A stretch of 10,322 nt of DNA from Bacteriovorax stolpii (GCA_945862475.1 CAMAYW010000050.1:1-10322), one strand, 5' to 3'; positions 1 to 7,748 are shown, counted from the first letter of the stretch. Notes: generated by a model from the letters alone, not told the origin. Program-made: numbers and translations.

Positions 1-1
1 T

Positions 2-361
2 ATTGGTAGAGTTTTTGAACCCGTCTTTAAACCTTTAGGGTTTGATTGGAGAATCACGACGGCGCTAATTCCAAGTATTGGAGCGAGAGAAGTTGTTGTG
101 AGTGCTCTCTCTCTTGTTTTATCTGTGGAAGGTGAAAATGAAGCGGGAATGAGAGATGCCCTTCTCACTCATTTTGGAGCAGGCACACTGGTAGCACTTC
201 TCATTTGGTTTGTCTTTGCTCCTCAGTGCATTTCAACCTTTGCTGTGATGAAAAGAGAAACTGATTCCTACAAGTGGCCTATTGTCATGGTCATTTACAC
301 CATGACCATAGCCTATATCTTCGCTTTTTTAGCTCGGCAATTGGTTCTTATTTGGTCTTAA
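2..361 (+). CDS. feoB: Ferrous iron transport protein B, C-terminal part (5' end outside window)
   Basis: FeoB is the inner-membrane GTP-dependent Fe(II) importer. Only its last 119 residues are here. The frame is open from base 2 with no stop, so the gene enters from the left; the GTG at 98 is an internal valine codon, not a start. The fragment begins with the family's conserved gate-region stretch: a Glu-Pro followed by Pro-Leu-Gly-Phe-Asp-Trp-Arg, then Ala-Arg-Glu-Val-Val-Val. It continues with two hydrophobic helices separated by the typical FAPQC..TFAV..RE segment, and ends a few residues after the last membrane helix, as expected for the family. The N-terminal G domain is not visible. 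The last 14 bases overlap the 3' end of the convergent thioesterase-like gene. Family assignment is secure; nothing can be said about its promoter or a neighbouring feoA. Confidence 0.93.
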   Translation: MGRVFEPVFKPLGFDWRITTALIPSIGAREVVVSALSLVLSVEGENEAGMRDALLTHFGAGTLVALLIWFVFAPQCISTFAVMKRETDSYKWPIVMVIYTMTIAYIFAFLARQLVLIWS

Positions 362-857
362 CTTTTTCCCAATCTTTTAATTGCCAAAGAGTTGTGACCA
401 CGGCCACTTCTTTTCCGTTTAAGTCACGAATGATGGTTTTAAGTTCTTGAAGATATTTTCCCTCAGTCTCAAGACCTTCGGACACTTTTTGTACATCAAT
501 CTGAGTGGGGGAGCAAAATCCCTCGAGGTCAGTTCTTCCTTGATAAGTGTATTTCACACTGAGTTCAGAAAGAATAAGGCGATACTTACTAATTCCAAAC
601 GATGTTAGTAAACTCATTCCCGCGCAATATTCACCCACTGTTGCCATGGCACAAGCATGAATTCCGCCCAGGTGATTGTGATTTAGTTTCCTATTAGGAA
701 GAGCAATAATCACTTCTTCTTTATTTATTTTTTTTAATTTAAAGCCATGAGGAGCATTAAAAGGAATCGCAAAACGAAGAAGCTTATCCAGAGCTAAAAG
801 ATTAAATGAAGTAGGGTTCGCAAGAATCTTATCCATCATTTTATAAAATTGTTTCAT
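348..857 (-). CDS. DUF4442 hotdog-fold thioesterase-like protein
   Basis: A 169-residue protein of the size of DUF4442/PaaI-like single hotdog domains, a fold usually acting on acyl-CoA or acyl-ACP thioesters. The recognisable core is Asn-His-Leu-Gly-Gly-Ile-His at residues 61-67, followed by a helix with Glu76. This corresponds to the N..G..H and acidic position around the hotdog active site. After it comes a beta-rich half ending in a Val-Thr-Thr-Leu-Trp strand. The N-terminal 40 residues are helical and hydrophobic, as in DUF4442 members. It starts 2 bases after the stop of the nitronate monooxygenase-like gene, so the two are almost certainly co-transcribed; its weak ribosome site (GGGA) lies inside the end of that gene. 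Substrate is unknown. The 3' end overlaps feoB by 14 bases on the opposite strand. Confidence 0.72.
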   Translation of the reverse strand: MKQFYKMMDKILANPTSFNLLALDKLLRFAIPFNAPHGFKLKKINKEEVIIALPNRKLNHNHLGGIHACAMATVGEYCAGMSLLTSFGISKYRLILSELSVKYTYQGRTDLEGFCSPTQIDVQKVSEGLETEGKYLQELKTIIRDLNGKEVAVVTTLWQLKDWEKVKTK

Positions 858-859
858 AT

Positions 860-1843
860 TTATCCCATAACCTTGTTTAAGTTTTCTCTTGCTTCTTGAA
901 TTTCAGTTTTATAGCGATCAACAATATCTTTAACCGATTCAATTTTGTTAGTGAATTCAATGGAGCTTCCCGCACACCAAACAGATTTATAAGAAGCACT
1001 GAAAGCCGCTTTCTCGAGCATCTTCATCCCTTTATAGTAAGTGACCATCTTGGCGTATTTTTTAATCTGTTTATTTTTATTAAGTAAGCTTTCGATAAAA
1101 TTTTGATCTGTTCCAATCTTTTTAAGATAAGGAGTGTTAATCACCGTGCAGCGACTTCCAGAGAGTTTTGTTGTGACGACAATGTCCTGAGCAGAGTAGT
1201 CAATACAGGCCTGTTTATAATCTTGTCCCACTTCACACTCAGTCGTTGCAATGAATGGAGAACCGATGGAAAGTCCATCTGCTCCTAGGGCAAGCATGGA
1301 GAGAATCCCTGCTCCACTACCAACTCCACCAGCGGAGATCACTGGAATTTTACAAACAGCTTTTAAAGCAGGCACTAAAACAGAAGCGGGAATATTTCCA
1401 AGATGTCCACCGGCCCCATTGTTCACGGCAATCACTCCGTCTGCACCCATATCCTCCACTTTTTTAGCGTACCCTTCTTCGATCACATCACAGAGAACCT
1501 TGACTCCCTGCTTTTTTGATTCGCGGATGACTTCTTCTGGAGAGCCAAGGGAAGTAATAAAAAAATCCACTCCCATATCAAGGCACTTATGAAGCTGCTT
1601 CTTTGCGTGAATATTTGATTTATTCACAATGAGGTTGACCCCAAAAGGCTTATTGGTTTTTGCTCTAATTTCCTTCAGACCCACTTCTAGTTCTTCAATC
1701 GTTCTAAAATTAAGGGCCGGAATGCACCCAGCGACACCACTTTCAGCAGCTGCCACGATCATCTTGGTATTTGTCACAAGGAACATTGGGGCCATAATGA
1801 TTGGTAATTCTGTTCCAAGTAGGTTTGTAAGAGCGGTTTTCAT
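860..1843 (-). CDS. Nitronate monooxygenase / 2-nitropropane dioxygenase-family FMN enzyme
   Basis: A 327-residue TIM-barrel flavoprotein, normal length for the NMO/NPD family. These enzymes bind FMN and oxidise alkyl nitronates; FabK enoyl-ACP reductases share the fold. The N-terminus has the characteristic Pro-Ile-Ile-Met-Ala-Pro-Met strand (residues 14-20). The putative catalytic histidine is His147 in Gly-Ala-Gly-Gly-His. Phosphate-binding segments follow at Ala-Gly-Gly-Val-Gly (171-175) and Gly-Ser-Pro-Phe-Ile-Ala-Thr-Thr-Glu (194-202). The ATG start is preceded by an excellent ribosome site (AGGAG, 1852 to 1848, 4 bases away). It is the first gene of a two-gene unit with the downstream hotdog protein. 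NMO and FabK-like roles cannot be separated by eye; a thioesterase partner could hint at acyl-chain metabolism. No convincing promoter was found in the 111-base divergent spacer upstream. Confidence 0.82.
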   Translation of the reverse strand: MKTALTNLLGTELPIIMAPMFLVTNTKMIVAAAESGVAGCIPALNFRTIEELEVGLKEIRAKTNKPFGVNLIVNKSNIHAKKQLHKCLDMGVDFFITSLGSPEEVIRESKKQGVKVLCDVIEEGYAKKVEDMGADGVIAVNNGAGGHLGNIPASVLVPALKAVCKIPVISAGGVGSGAGILSMLALGADGLSIGSPFIATTECEVGQDYKQACIDYSAQDIVVTTKLSGSRCTVINTPYLKKIGTDQNFIESLLNKNKQIKKYAKMVTYYKGMKMLEKAAFSASYKSVWCAGSSIEFTNKIESVKDIVDRYKTEIQEARENLNKVMG

Positions 1844-1965
1844 CTTTCTCCTCTAGTTATGGTGCGGCGAGTCTCTGTAAGGCAAAGTCATAGAACTTTC
1901 CCTTCCCAAACAAGATTAATCTATGGGTTAATTGTACCAGTCATTTTTATAGCGAGGATGGAAAA

Positions 1966-3150
1966 ATGAAAAAAATCTTAGGATTAGTTGCTCTTACACT
2001 TTCAGCGGCCACGATGGCTTCACCTGGTTCACAGTGGCTTACTGTGGATAATCAAATTTTGGCAAAAATTAGACCCAATTTAAATAAATCAGTTCAAACA
2101 GTTTTTACTGGTGAAGGTGCTTCTGTGGTTAAGCTTTCAGCTCAAGAAATTGAGAAGCTTTCTCATGTGATTCACCATGATCTTCACCGCTGCGGTGGAT
2201 TTATTCAGCACAGCTCAGAAGCTGAAGCGATCGAGGCGATCACAAGTCAGGGAGAGATGCATTTTGCCAAAAGAGCGATTTTTGCTGACTACACTATTGA
2301 TCAGCAAGGTGTCGCTGCGCCGATGGTATCTCAAGTTGCAGAAAAAACAATTAGAGACATGATTTTAAAACTCTCTGACTTCAATACACGTTTCTACAAG
2401 TCTGAAACGGGAGTGAAATCTTCTGAATTCATTCGCGACACATGGGCCAATCTTGCTAAAAAGCGTAACGACGTTAAAGTTGAGCTTTATAACCATAAGA
2501 GCTGGCCTCAAGCTTCAATCATCATGACAATCACTGGTTCTGAGAAACCAGAAGAAATTGTTATTGTTGGTGGGCACGCTGACTCAATTGCGGGAATGTT
2601 TGGTGGAAATGGAAGAGCTCCAGGTGCTGACGATAACGCTTCTGGTATCGCTACTATCACTGAGGTCATCCGTATTCTTATGAACTCAGACTTTAAACCG
2701 AAGCGCACGATTCAGTTCATGGGTTATGCGGCTGAAGAAGTAGGGCTTCTTGGATCAAAAGAGATTGCTCAATCGTATAAGCAAAAGTCTCAAAAAGTTA
2801 TCGGTGTTATGCAGCTAGATATGACGCTTAAAAAAGGGACTGTTGATAAAGACATCGTGATGATGGCCGACTATACAAACGGAGCTCAAAACGAGTTTCT
2901 TGGTCGCCTTATTGATGAATACGTAAAAGTTTCTTGGGGCTATTCTCGTTGTGGTTATGGTTGTTCAGATCATGCTTCATGGACAGCGAACGGTTTCCCA
3001 GCGTCAATCCCGTTTGAATCAACAATGGAAGACATTAACCGCAGCATTCACACGGCAAAAGATACGTTAGAATCTGCTGGCGGTGATGCAAAGCACGCTG
3101 CTAAATTTGCTAAGTTAGCGACAGCTTTTGTCGTAGAACTTGCAAACTAA
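1966..3150 (+). CDS. Secreted M28 zinc aminopeptidase (bacterial leucyl aminopeptidase type)
   Basis: A 394-residue exported metallopeptidase resembling the Vibrio/Aeromonas leucyl aminopeptidase, which removes N-terminal residues from peptides with two zinc ions. Residues 1-18 form a signal peptide (two Lys, a hydrophobic core, cleavage likely after Ala18). A propeptide-like region of about 100 residues precedes the catalytic domain. All expected metal and catalytic residues are present in order: His204 (Gly-Gly-His-Ala-Asp), Asp222 (Gly-Ala-Asp-Asp-Asn), Glu257 as general base with Glu258, Asp285 and His362. Cys329 and Cys333 match the short-range disulfide of the Vibrio enzyme. The ATG has a GAGG ribosome site at 1954-1957. 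It is the first gene of a four-gene rightward run, 16 bases before the helicase. The product should act in the periplasm or outside the cell, useful for peptide scavenging, possibly of prey protein if the host is predatory (inference). Confidence 0.93.
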   Translation: MKKILGLVALTLSAATMASPGSQWLTVDNQILAKIRPNLNKSVQTVFTGEGASVVKLSAQEIEKLSHVIHHDLHRCGGFIQHSSEAEAIEAITSQGEMHFAKRAIFADYTIDQQGVAAPMVSQVAEKTIRDMILKLSDFNTRFYKSETGVKSSEFIRDTWANLAKKRNDVKVELYNHKSWPQASIIMTITGSEKPEEIVIVGGHADSIAGMFGGNGRAPGADDNASGIATITEVIRILMNSDFKPKRTIQFMGYAAEEVGLLGSKEIAQSYKQKSQKVIGVMQLDMTLKKGTVDKDIVMMADYTNGAQNEFLGRLIDEYVKVSWGYSRCGYGCSDHASWTANGFPASIPFESTMEDINRSIHTAKDTLESAGGDAKHAAKFAKLATAFVVELAN

Positions 3151-3151
3151 G

Positions 3152-3157
3152 AGGAAG
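3152..3157 (+). promoter_or_regulatory. Ribosome binding site fixing a TTG start for the helicase
   Basis: AGGAAG lies between the peptidase stop and the helicase reading frame. A TAA in the helicase frame sits at 3164-3166, directly before the TTG at 3167, so no earlier start is possible. The next in-frame ATG is codon 37, with no comparable purine-rich site. TTG is therefore the likely initiator. The distance from AGGA to TTG is about 11 bases, on the long side. Confidence 0.6.
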
Positions 3158-3166
3158 ATCAACTAA

Positions 3167-5902
3167 TTGAGTAATGAAATAAAGTCCTTATATGAGGACA
3201 TCCGCGCCAACCTAGAATTATCACGAAAAGCACTTATAACGACGAGTATCCTAGGAGATGAAGAATCTCCTGGGATGCGTCCTTTAGAAGAATCAAACAT
3301 CATTTTAGATACCCTTGAAGCAATTGCGATTGATACAAGAGCTCTTTTAGATCTTCATCCTTCCCTAGAGTCCCTTTTTGAAAAACATTTCGGAAGAGTC
3401 GTAGAGGTCTTTGAGAGAGAAGCAATTTTAGAGACTTGTCTTGTTGAGGATTATCTTTTTCCGGTGACAAATTCTTATCCTCTTCTGGTAGATGGTAAAT
3501 TTAATAAAGATGTCGCTGAATCTTATAAGGACATATTTAAGGCTTGGGTTGAAGAAAAAAGTACGAAACACGTAACGACCCAAGATTTATTAAAACTTAA
3601 TTTTGAACTAAAGCTCAATGACCGCGATCTATCGTGTCAGTGCGTTCAGTGTCTTGGTGACTACAGAACCCAAGTACGAGAAGCTGTGTTTGCCACTCAA
3701 ACATCTCTCATAGATAAGTCAGAAGAAAAGCTGCATGAGTGGATTCTCACAAGAAAAATAACAGATGTTTCTAATGCTGTTTTTGATTTGAAGAAAAATC
3801 TTGAAAAGAATTTTCATCAAATGAGAAATAAACTTAAACGTTCTTCAGTGAATAAACTGGAGAATGAAGTGAAAGCTCACTTTAGACTTAAGTTCGGTCC
3901 TAAGTCTGATCTGGGTAAAGTCTATAAAGAAAAATTAAATGTGTTTTTTAATACTCTCTTAGTTGAGCAGGGCCTCAAGCCAGAGCTCGTTTCAAATGAA
4001 GAGTATGAAAGATTTTATCTCCAATTGGAGACCAATATTTGGAAAGGCGAAGTCTTTCTCAGAAAAGAATTTGAGCGCTTCACAGGCGCCATTCTCGCTC
4101 TTAAGCGTAAAGACGTTTCGTCTACGATTTTAAGAGAATATCTTGGGCAGTTTTGGTTACACACTGATGCCAGGAGAATGAATCGTCGTGTGATTTATCA
4201 CATGGGTCCAACCAACTCTGGTAAAACTTATCACGCCATTGAGGCGCTCTGCCAAGCAAAGAAAGGGTGTTATCTAGCACCACTTCGACTTCTTGCCTCT
4301 GAACTTTTCGATACCATGAGTTCAAAAGGTGTAAAAACCACTCTCTTAACGGGTGAGGAAGTGATTGAGGTTCCAGATTCTACTCACTTCTCTTCTACGA
4401 TTGAGATGGCAAAACTTCAAACGAAGTTTGATTGCTGTGTGATTGATGAAATTCAAATGCTCACGGATCCTCAGCGAGGCTGGGCGTGGACGAGAGCACT
4501 TGTTAATATTCAAGCTGATGAAATCCACTTATGCGGTGACCATTCGGTTCTAGAACTCGTTAAACAAGTCTTGGCCCTTTGTGGTGATACGTTAGAAATT
4601 AAAGAATACACGAGGATGACTGAACTAAAGGTCATGGATCATCAGATTCCACTTTCTCAAATGCAAAAGAGTGACGCTCTTATTGTATTTTCAAGAAGAA
4701 ATGCTCTGAAATATAAAGCAGATTTAGAAGAACTCGATTTTAAAGTTTCAATTGTCTACGGACGTCTTTCTCCTGAGGTTCGTCGGGAGCAAGCGAGAAA
4801 ATTTGATGAAGGTGAAACCGATATCATGGTTTCAACGGATGCGATTGCCATGGGGATGAATCTTCCCGTGAGAAGAATTGTTTTCTCTGCACTCTCAAAA
4901 TTTGTCGATGATAAAGAAAACCCTCTGACTTATTCCGAAATAAAACAGATCGCTGGCCGTGCTGGAAGATTTAAGCGCTTCCCAGTGGGGGAAGTGACGA
5001 CTCTTAACCGAGTTGAAGATGGGCTAAGGACGCTCCGAAATGCACTCGACCACCACCTTGGTCAGCAAGGTAAGGCCATGGTGGGTCCAGATCTTGATAT
5101 CTTTAGTTCCGTGAATAACGCTCTTGAGTCTCACTCATTACCAACTCTTCAGCTTTCAGAATTTCTGCGCCTATTTAACACCATGACTTTTCAGAAACCA
5201 TTCTATTGTGTGGATATGAAAGAGATGATTGAGCTCGCTGAAATGGTTGAAGCAGCTGATGAAGATAGAACATTATCGAATTCAGAAATTTTTGGTTTTG
5301 CTTGTGCTCCAGTGAATTTAGGTCTCATTGAACATGTTCAATATTACCTCTGGATTCTCAATCACTATGTCACCGCTCAAAGTATTTATAACGAACCTAT
5401 CGATGATAGGTCTGATAATATCGACTATCTTGAAACATCTATTAAATGTGTGGAACTTTTTCAGTGGCTTTCAAGGCACTTTAATCAGAAAAATTTCTCT
5501 TATGATGAGAAGCAGTTATTAGAAAATAAATCTAAGGCGATTGAACGATTGAATGAGCTTCTTTCTGATAAAATTGGAAAGAATTGCTCTAGTTGTGGTT
5601 GTAAAATGCCCGCAAATACTCGCTTTAATATATGTGATGAGTGTTTTTCAAAACGCCGATTTAACCGCAGACCTCCCAGAGATGTTCCTTCAGAAGATGG
5701 TCGCGAGGGCCAACGAGGAGAAAGAAAATTCGGGCGCAATGACAGGCAGAAGGGTAGAGAAGAGAATAAAGACAAGAATTCTAAGCAAAAGTCTGGAAAA
5801 TCTGGTGAGCAGGGAATAAGAAGACCCAAACCATCTGGAATGAAATCCGGTGGCGGAGGTAAAAAAAGTGATGCAGCTAAGGCCTTTAGAAAATTCCGAT
5901 AA
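3167..5902 (+). CDS. SUV3-like DExH-box RNA helicase with C-terminal zinc ribbon and basic tail
   Basis: A 911-residue superfamily 2 helicase of the SUV3 type, known from the mitochondrial RNA degradosome and some bacteria. Residues 1-340 are a mostly helical N-terminal region containing a Cys-x-Cys-x2-Cys cluster (157, 159, 162). The core shows motif I Gly-Pro-Thr-Asn-Ser-Gly-Lys-Thr (347-354), the SUV3-style motif II Asp-Glu-Ile-Gln (427-430), a motif V region with Ser-Thr-Asp-Ala-Ile-Ala-Met-Gly-Met-Asn, and motif VI Gln-Ile-Ala-Gly-Arg-Ala-Gly-Arg (594-601). A SUV3_C-like helical region follows. Cys807/Cys810 and Cys823/Cys826 form a probable zinc ribbon, and the last 80 or so residues are Arg/Lys/Gly/Asn-rich, suited to binding RNA. 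Predicted role: ATP-dependent RNA unwinding in the cytoplasm, perhaps with an exoribonuclease (inference). Starts at TTG; its tail overlaps the start of the next gene. Confidence 0.9.
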   Translation: MSNEIKSLYEDIRANLELSRKALITTSILGDEESPGMRPLEESNIILDTLEAIAIDTRALLDLHPSLESLFEKHFGRVVEVFEREAILETCLVEDYLFPVTNSYPLLVDGKFNKDVAESYKDIFKAWVEEKSTKHVTTQDLLKLNFELKLNDRDLSCQCVQCLGDYRTQVREAVFATQTSLIDKSEEKLHEWILTRKITDVSNAVFDLKKNLEKNFHQMRNKLKRSSVNKLENEVKAHFRLKFGPKSDLGKVYKEKLNVFFNTLLVEQGLKPELVSNEEYERFYLQLETNIWKGEVFLRKEFERFTGAILALKRKDVSSTILREYLGQFWLHTDARRMNRRVIYHMGPTNSGKTYHAIEALCQAKKGCYLAPLRLLASELFDTMSSKGVKTTLLTGEEVIEVPDSTHFSSTIEMAKLQTKFDCCVIDEIQMLTDPQRGWAWTRALVNIQADEIHLCGDHSVLELVKQVLALCGDTLEIKEYTRMTELKVMDHQIPLSQMQKSDALIVFSRRNALKYKADLEELDFKVSIVYGRLSPEVRREQARKFDEGETDIMVSTDAIAMGMNLPVRRIVFSALSKFVDDKENPLTYSEIKQIAGRAGRFKRFPVGEVTTLNRVEDGLRTLRNALDHHLGQQGKAMVGPDLDIFSSVNNALESHSLPTLQLSEFLRLFNTMTFQKPFYCVDMKEMIELAEMVEAADEDRTLSNSEIFGFACAPVNLGLIEHVQYYLWILNHYVTAQSIYNEPIDDRSDNIDYLETSIKCVELFQWLSRHFNQKNFSYDEKQLLENKSKAIERLNELLSDKIGKNCSSCGCKMPANTRFNICDECFSKRRFNRRPPRDVPSEDGREGQRGERKFGRNDRQKGREENKDKNSKQKSGKSGEQGIRRPKPSGMKSGGGGKKSDAAKAFRKFR
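3246..3278 (+). repeat. Strong hairpin inside the 5' coding part of the helicase gene
   Basis: Bases 3246-3259 can pair with 3265-3278 as a 14-pair stem with two G-U wobbles (3247/3277 and 3252/3272) around a five-base loop, GAAGA. The core arms read ATCCTAGGAGAT and ATCTCCTGGGAT. It lies about 80 bases after the TTG start. No run of T follows, so it is not an intrinsic terminator. It may be a processing or autoregulatory element, or a chance result of codon choice. Confidence 0.55.
5855..5860 (+). promoter_or_regulatory. Ribosome binding site for the DUF455 gene
   Basis: GGAGGT, embedded in the helicase 3' coding sequence, is a near-perfect Shine-Dalgarno match. It sits 7 bases before a GTG at 5868 and 10 bases before the ATG at 5871, both in the DUF455 frame. 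It lies downstream of the earlier in-frame GTG at 5850, so it argues against that upstream start. Confidence 0.65.
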
Positions 5903-6707
5903 AATATCTTATTCAGATTTTGCCCGAACTATTTTAGAGGGAGAGAATCTAGAATCTAAATTTCTTTCAGTCTCCATCGATTGGACGGATTGGAAGGACT
6001 ACAATCTCCCATCGCTGCCTGGCAGATCGGGTAAGCTTTCTTTTTCTGATCAACACATGAAATTTCCTAAGGCCAGTCGGCTAAATGAAACTGAGATGAA
6101 GGCCATGGCCCTTCACAGTTTTGCTAATCACGAGTTACTTGCGATTGAAATGATGGCGGCAGCGATTCTTCTTTATCCTCACCAAAATGAAGAAGAGACC
6201 CGATTTAAAAAAGGGCTTGTGACGGCACTCAAAGAAGAGCAAAAGCACTTGGGTCTTTATATCAAGAGACTTAATGAACTCGGGTTTGAGTTTGGTGATT
6301 TTCCGTTGAACGATTTTTTTTGGCGACAAATGGAAAAGTTAAAAACACCTGCTCAGTATACCGCCGTGATGTCGATGACTTTTGAGGCGGCAAATTTAGA
6401 TTTTGCCCAGTATTACGCTAGAGTGTTTAGAGAACTTGGAGATATAGAGACCGCTTCAATCTTAGACATCGTCCTTCAAGATGAAATTGGGCACGTTGCT
6501 TTTGGCTCCTATTGGATGAAGAAATGGAGAAAAGAGGACTCACTTTGGAAGTACTATCAGGCTTCTCTTCCATGGCCCTTAACTCCAGCTCGAAGTAAGG
6601 GAATCGCCTTCGATCCATCTATCCATTTGAAAGGGACTCAAGACGAGGATTTTGTAAAAAGTCTCATCGATTTTGATGATGATTTTAAAATTACTAAGCG
6701 CTCGTAA
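5871..6707 (+). CDS. DUF455 ferritin-like putative di-iron protein
   Basis: A 278-residue all-helical protein of the DUF455 ferritin-like family; the biochemical role of that family is not established. Four helices carry likely metal ligands in ferritin-like order: Glu88 and Glu93 in the Asn-His-Glu-Leu-Leu-Ala-Ile-Glu helix, Glu123 and His126 (Glu-Glu-x2-His), Glu172 after Met-Thr-Phe, and Glu205/His208 in Asp-Glu-Ile-Gly-His. The Leu-Gly-Phe-x-Phe-Gly-Asp-Phe-Pro turn near 137-145 is also typical. By analogy with other di-iron members it could be an oxidase or hydroxylase (inference). ATG 5871 was chosen because GGAGGT at 5855-5860 precedes it; GTG 5868 is equally possible, GTG 5850 less so. 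The start overlaps the helicase gene by 32 bases and the stop touches the next ATG, so expression is tied to both neighbours. Confidence 0.8.
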   Translation: MQLRPLENSDKISYSDFARTILEGENLESKFLSVSIDWTDWKDYNLPSLPGRSGKLSFSDQHMKFPKASRLNETEMKAMALHSFANHELLAIEMMAAAILLYPHQNEEETRFKKGLVTALKEEQKHLGLYIKRLNELGFEFGDFPLNDFFWRQMEKLKTPAQYTAVMSMTFEAANLDFAQYYARVFRELGDIETASILDIVLQDEIGHVAFGSYWMKKWRKEDSLWKYYQASLPWPLTPARSKGIAFDPSIHLKGTQDEDFVKSLIDFDDDFKITKRS

Positions 6708-7748
6708 ATGAAGCCCATTAAAGTCAACGCTGATTATGAGATCACTCTTTTTGAAAATAAATCTCCACCCAAGGTGATAAATCACTCTCTTGAATTTCTA
6801 GCTCTCTATCTAGAAAACAGACCTTTAGTAACGGATAAGTTTTATTCGAAAAATTTTATAGAACATGTGACCCAGATCTCTGGAAGTGTCCCTTCATTTT
6901 CAAATGAGGTAGAGTTTGAAAATTGGTGGGGAAGTCTTAAAAATATTCCACTAGAAAAAAAACTAAATTCCAAGTTATTCTCGTCCCGTTTTACACCTGG
7001 TCTACAAGTTATCTCAGATATTTCTCACCTAAACATTCAAGAAGGACAGATCTATCTAGCGAAAAACCCCTTTGGAATGTCTGGACAAAATTTTGTTAAA
7101 TTCCAAAAAGGTGAAGAGTATGAGCTTCTTCCACAATTAAAAAAATCCAAAAGCCTTTTAATTGAACCTTTTCTTGATCGAAAAAAAGATTTCTCGCATT
7201 ATGTATTCCCGGATGGAACTTATATTGGTTATGAAAATATCGTTGATGATCGCTTTCAGTACAAAGGATCGATCTTTACTAATCTTAATGACCCAAGTTT
7301 CAAATCACTAAGTTTTTACCACGAGGTTTCTAAAAGTGAGTGGGACCGATTTGAAAATGAATTTCAATCGATTAGAGAGGCAATGAAGAGTGAAGGAGCG
7401 ATAGAAGGTTATTCAGTCGACTCATTTACATATTTTGAAGATGGAAAGCTTAAGATTAGAACTTGCTCCGAGATTAATTATCGTAAAACCATGGGACTCG
7501 TGACGTGGCTTCTTTCAAAAAAATACGCCAATGATAATCAGTCTTCGATGCTGATCCTGAGTCACTCCTTAAAATCTTCTGGGGAATTTTCGACCATAAA
7601 AAGTCTACAAGGATGCCTTCATCTATCTCCTGGCGATACTCGGTTCGAGATTTATTTTATTGCCGCTTCTGATTCAGAAAAACTGAAAGAAAAATTTCAT
7701 GAATTAAAAATATTACTGCCTGATGGCCAATTTTCTGTAGAGATCTAG
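6708..7748 (+). CDS. Divergent ATP-grasp ligase-like protein, unknown substrate
   Basis: A 346-residue protein with the marks of an ATP-grasp enzyme, a fold that joins a carboxylate to an amine or thiol through an acyl-phosphate. Visible signs: Lys119 with a glycine-rich loop Gly-Met-Ser-Gly at 123-126; Leu-Ile-Glu-Pro at 151-154, as in the nucleotide-binding hinge; a Lys-Asp-Phe-Ser segment at 160-163; then probable Mg ligands Asp238 (Ser-Val-Asp-Ser-Phe) and Glu255 with Asn257 in Ser-Glu-Ile-Asn-Tyr-Arg. The first 110 residues look like a family-specific pre-ATP-grasp domain with no motif I recognise. The ATG directly follows the DUF455 stop (TAA then ATG) and has no clear ribosome site, which suggests reinitiation by ribosomes finishing DUF455. 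No specific subfamily or substrate can be named. The last 36 bases overlap the convergent aldolase-family gene. Confidence 0.66.
   Translation: MKPIKVNADYEITLFENKSPPKVINHSLEFLALYLENRPLVTDKFYSKNFIEHVTQISGSVPSFSNEVEFENWWGSLKNIPLEKKLNSKLFSSRFTPGLQVISDISHLNIQEGQIYLAKNPFGMSGQNFVKFQKGEEYELLPQLKKSKSLLIEPFLDRKKDFSHYVFPDGTYIGYENIVDDRFQYKGSIFTNLNDPSFKSLSFYHEVSKSEWDRFENEFQSIREAMKSEGAIEGYSVDSFTYFEDGKLKIRTCSEINYRKTMGLVTWLLSKKYANDNQSSMLILSHSLKSSGEFSTIKSLQGCLHLSPGDTRFEIYFIAASDSEKLKEKFHELKILLPDGQFSVEI

Noticed and set aside
98..100. GTG as a start for a small separate membrane protein
   Set aside because: The FeoB-type motif runs in the same frame without interruption from base 2, so this is an internal valine codon.
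1251..1592. A 113-codon plus-strand open frame, and other short plus-strand frames between 896 and 1856
   Set aside because: They are opposite the nitronate monooxygenase-like gene, whose motifs are unmistakable; the Pro/Ser/Thr-rich composition is typical of antisense frames.
1855..1965. Promoters in the divergent spacer between the monooxygenase and peptidase genes
   Set aside because: TACAAT appears on the minus strand (1936 to 1931) but has no acceptable -35 box, and no plus-strand pair at 16-18 spacing was found.
5396..5410. CCTATC-GAT-GATAGG short palindrome in the helicase gene
   Set aside because: Six pairs with a three-base loop inside coding sequence is within chance expectation and has no context.
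5500..5829. A 109-codon minus-strand frame and an 88-codon plus-strand frame (5553-5819) at the helicase 3' end
   Set aside because: Both shadow the zinc-ribbon and basic-tail coding region and show no family features.
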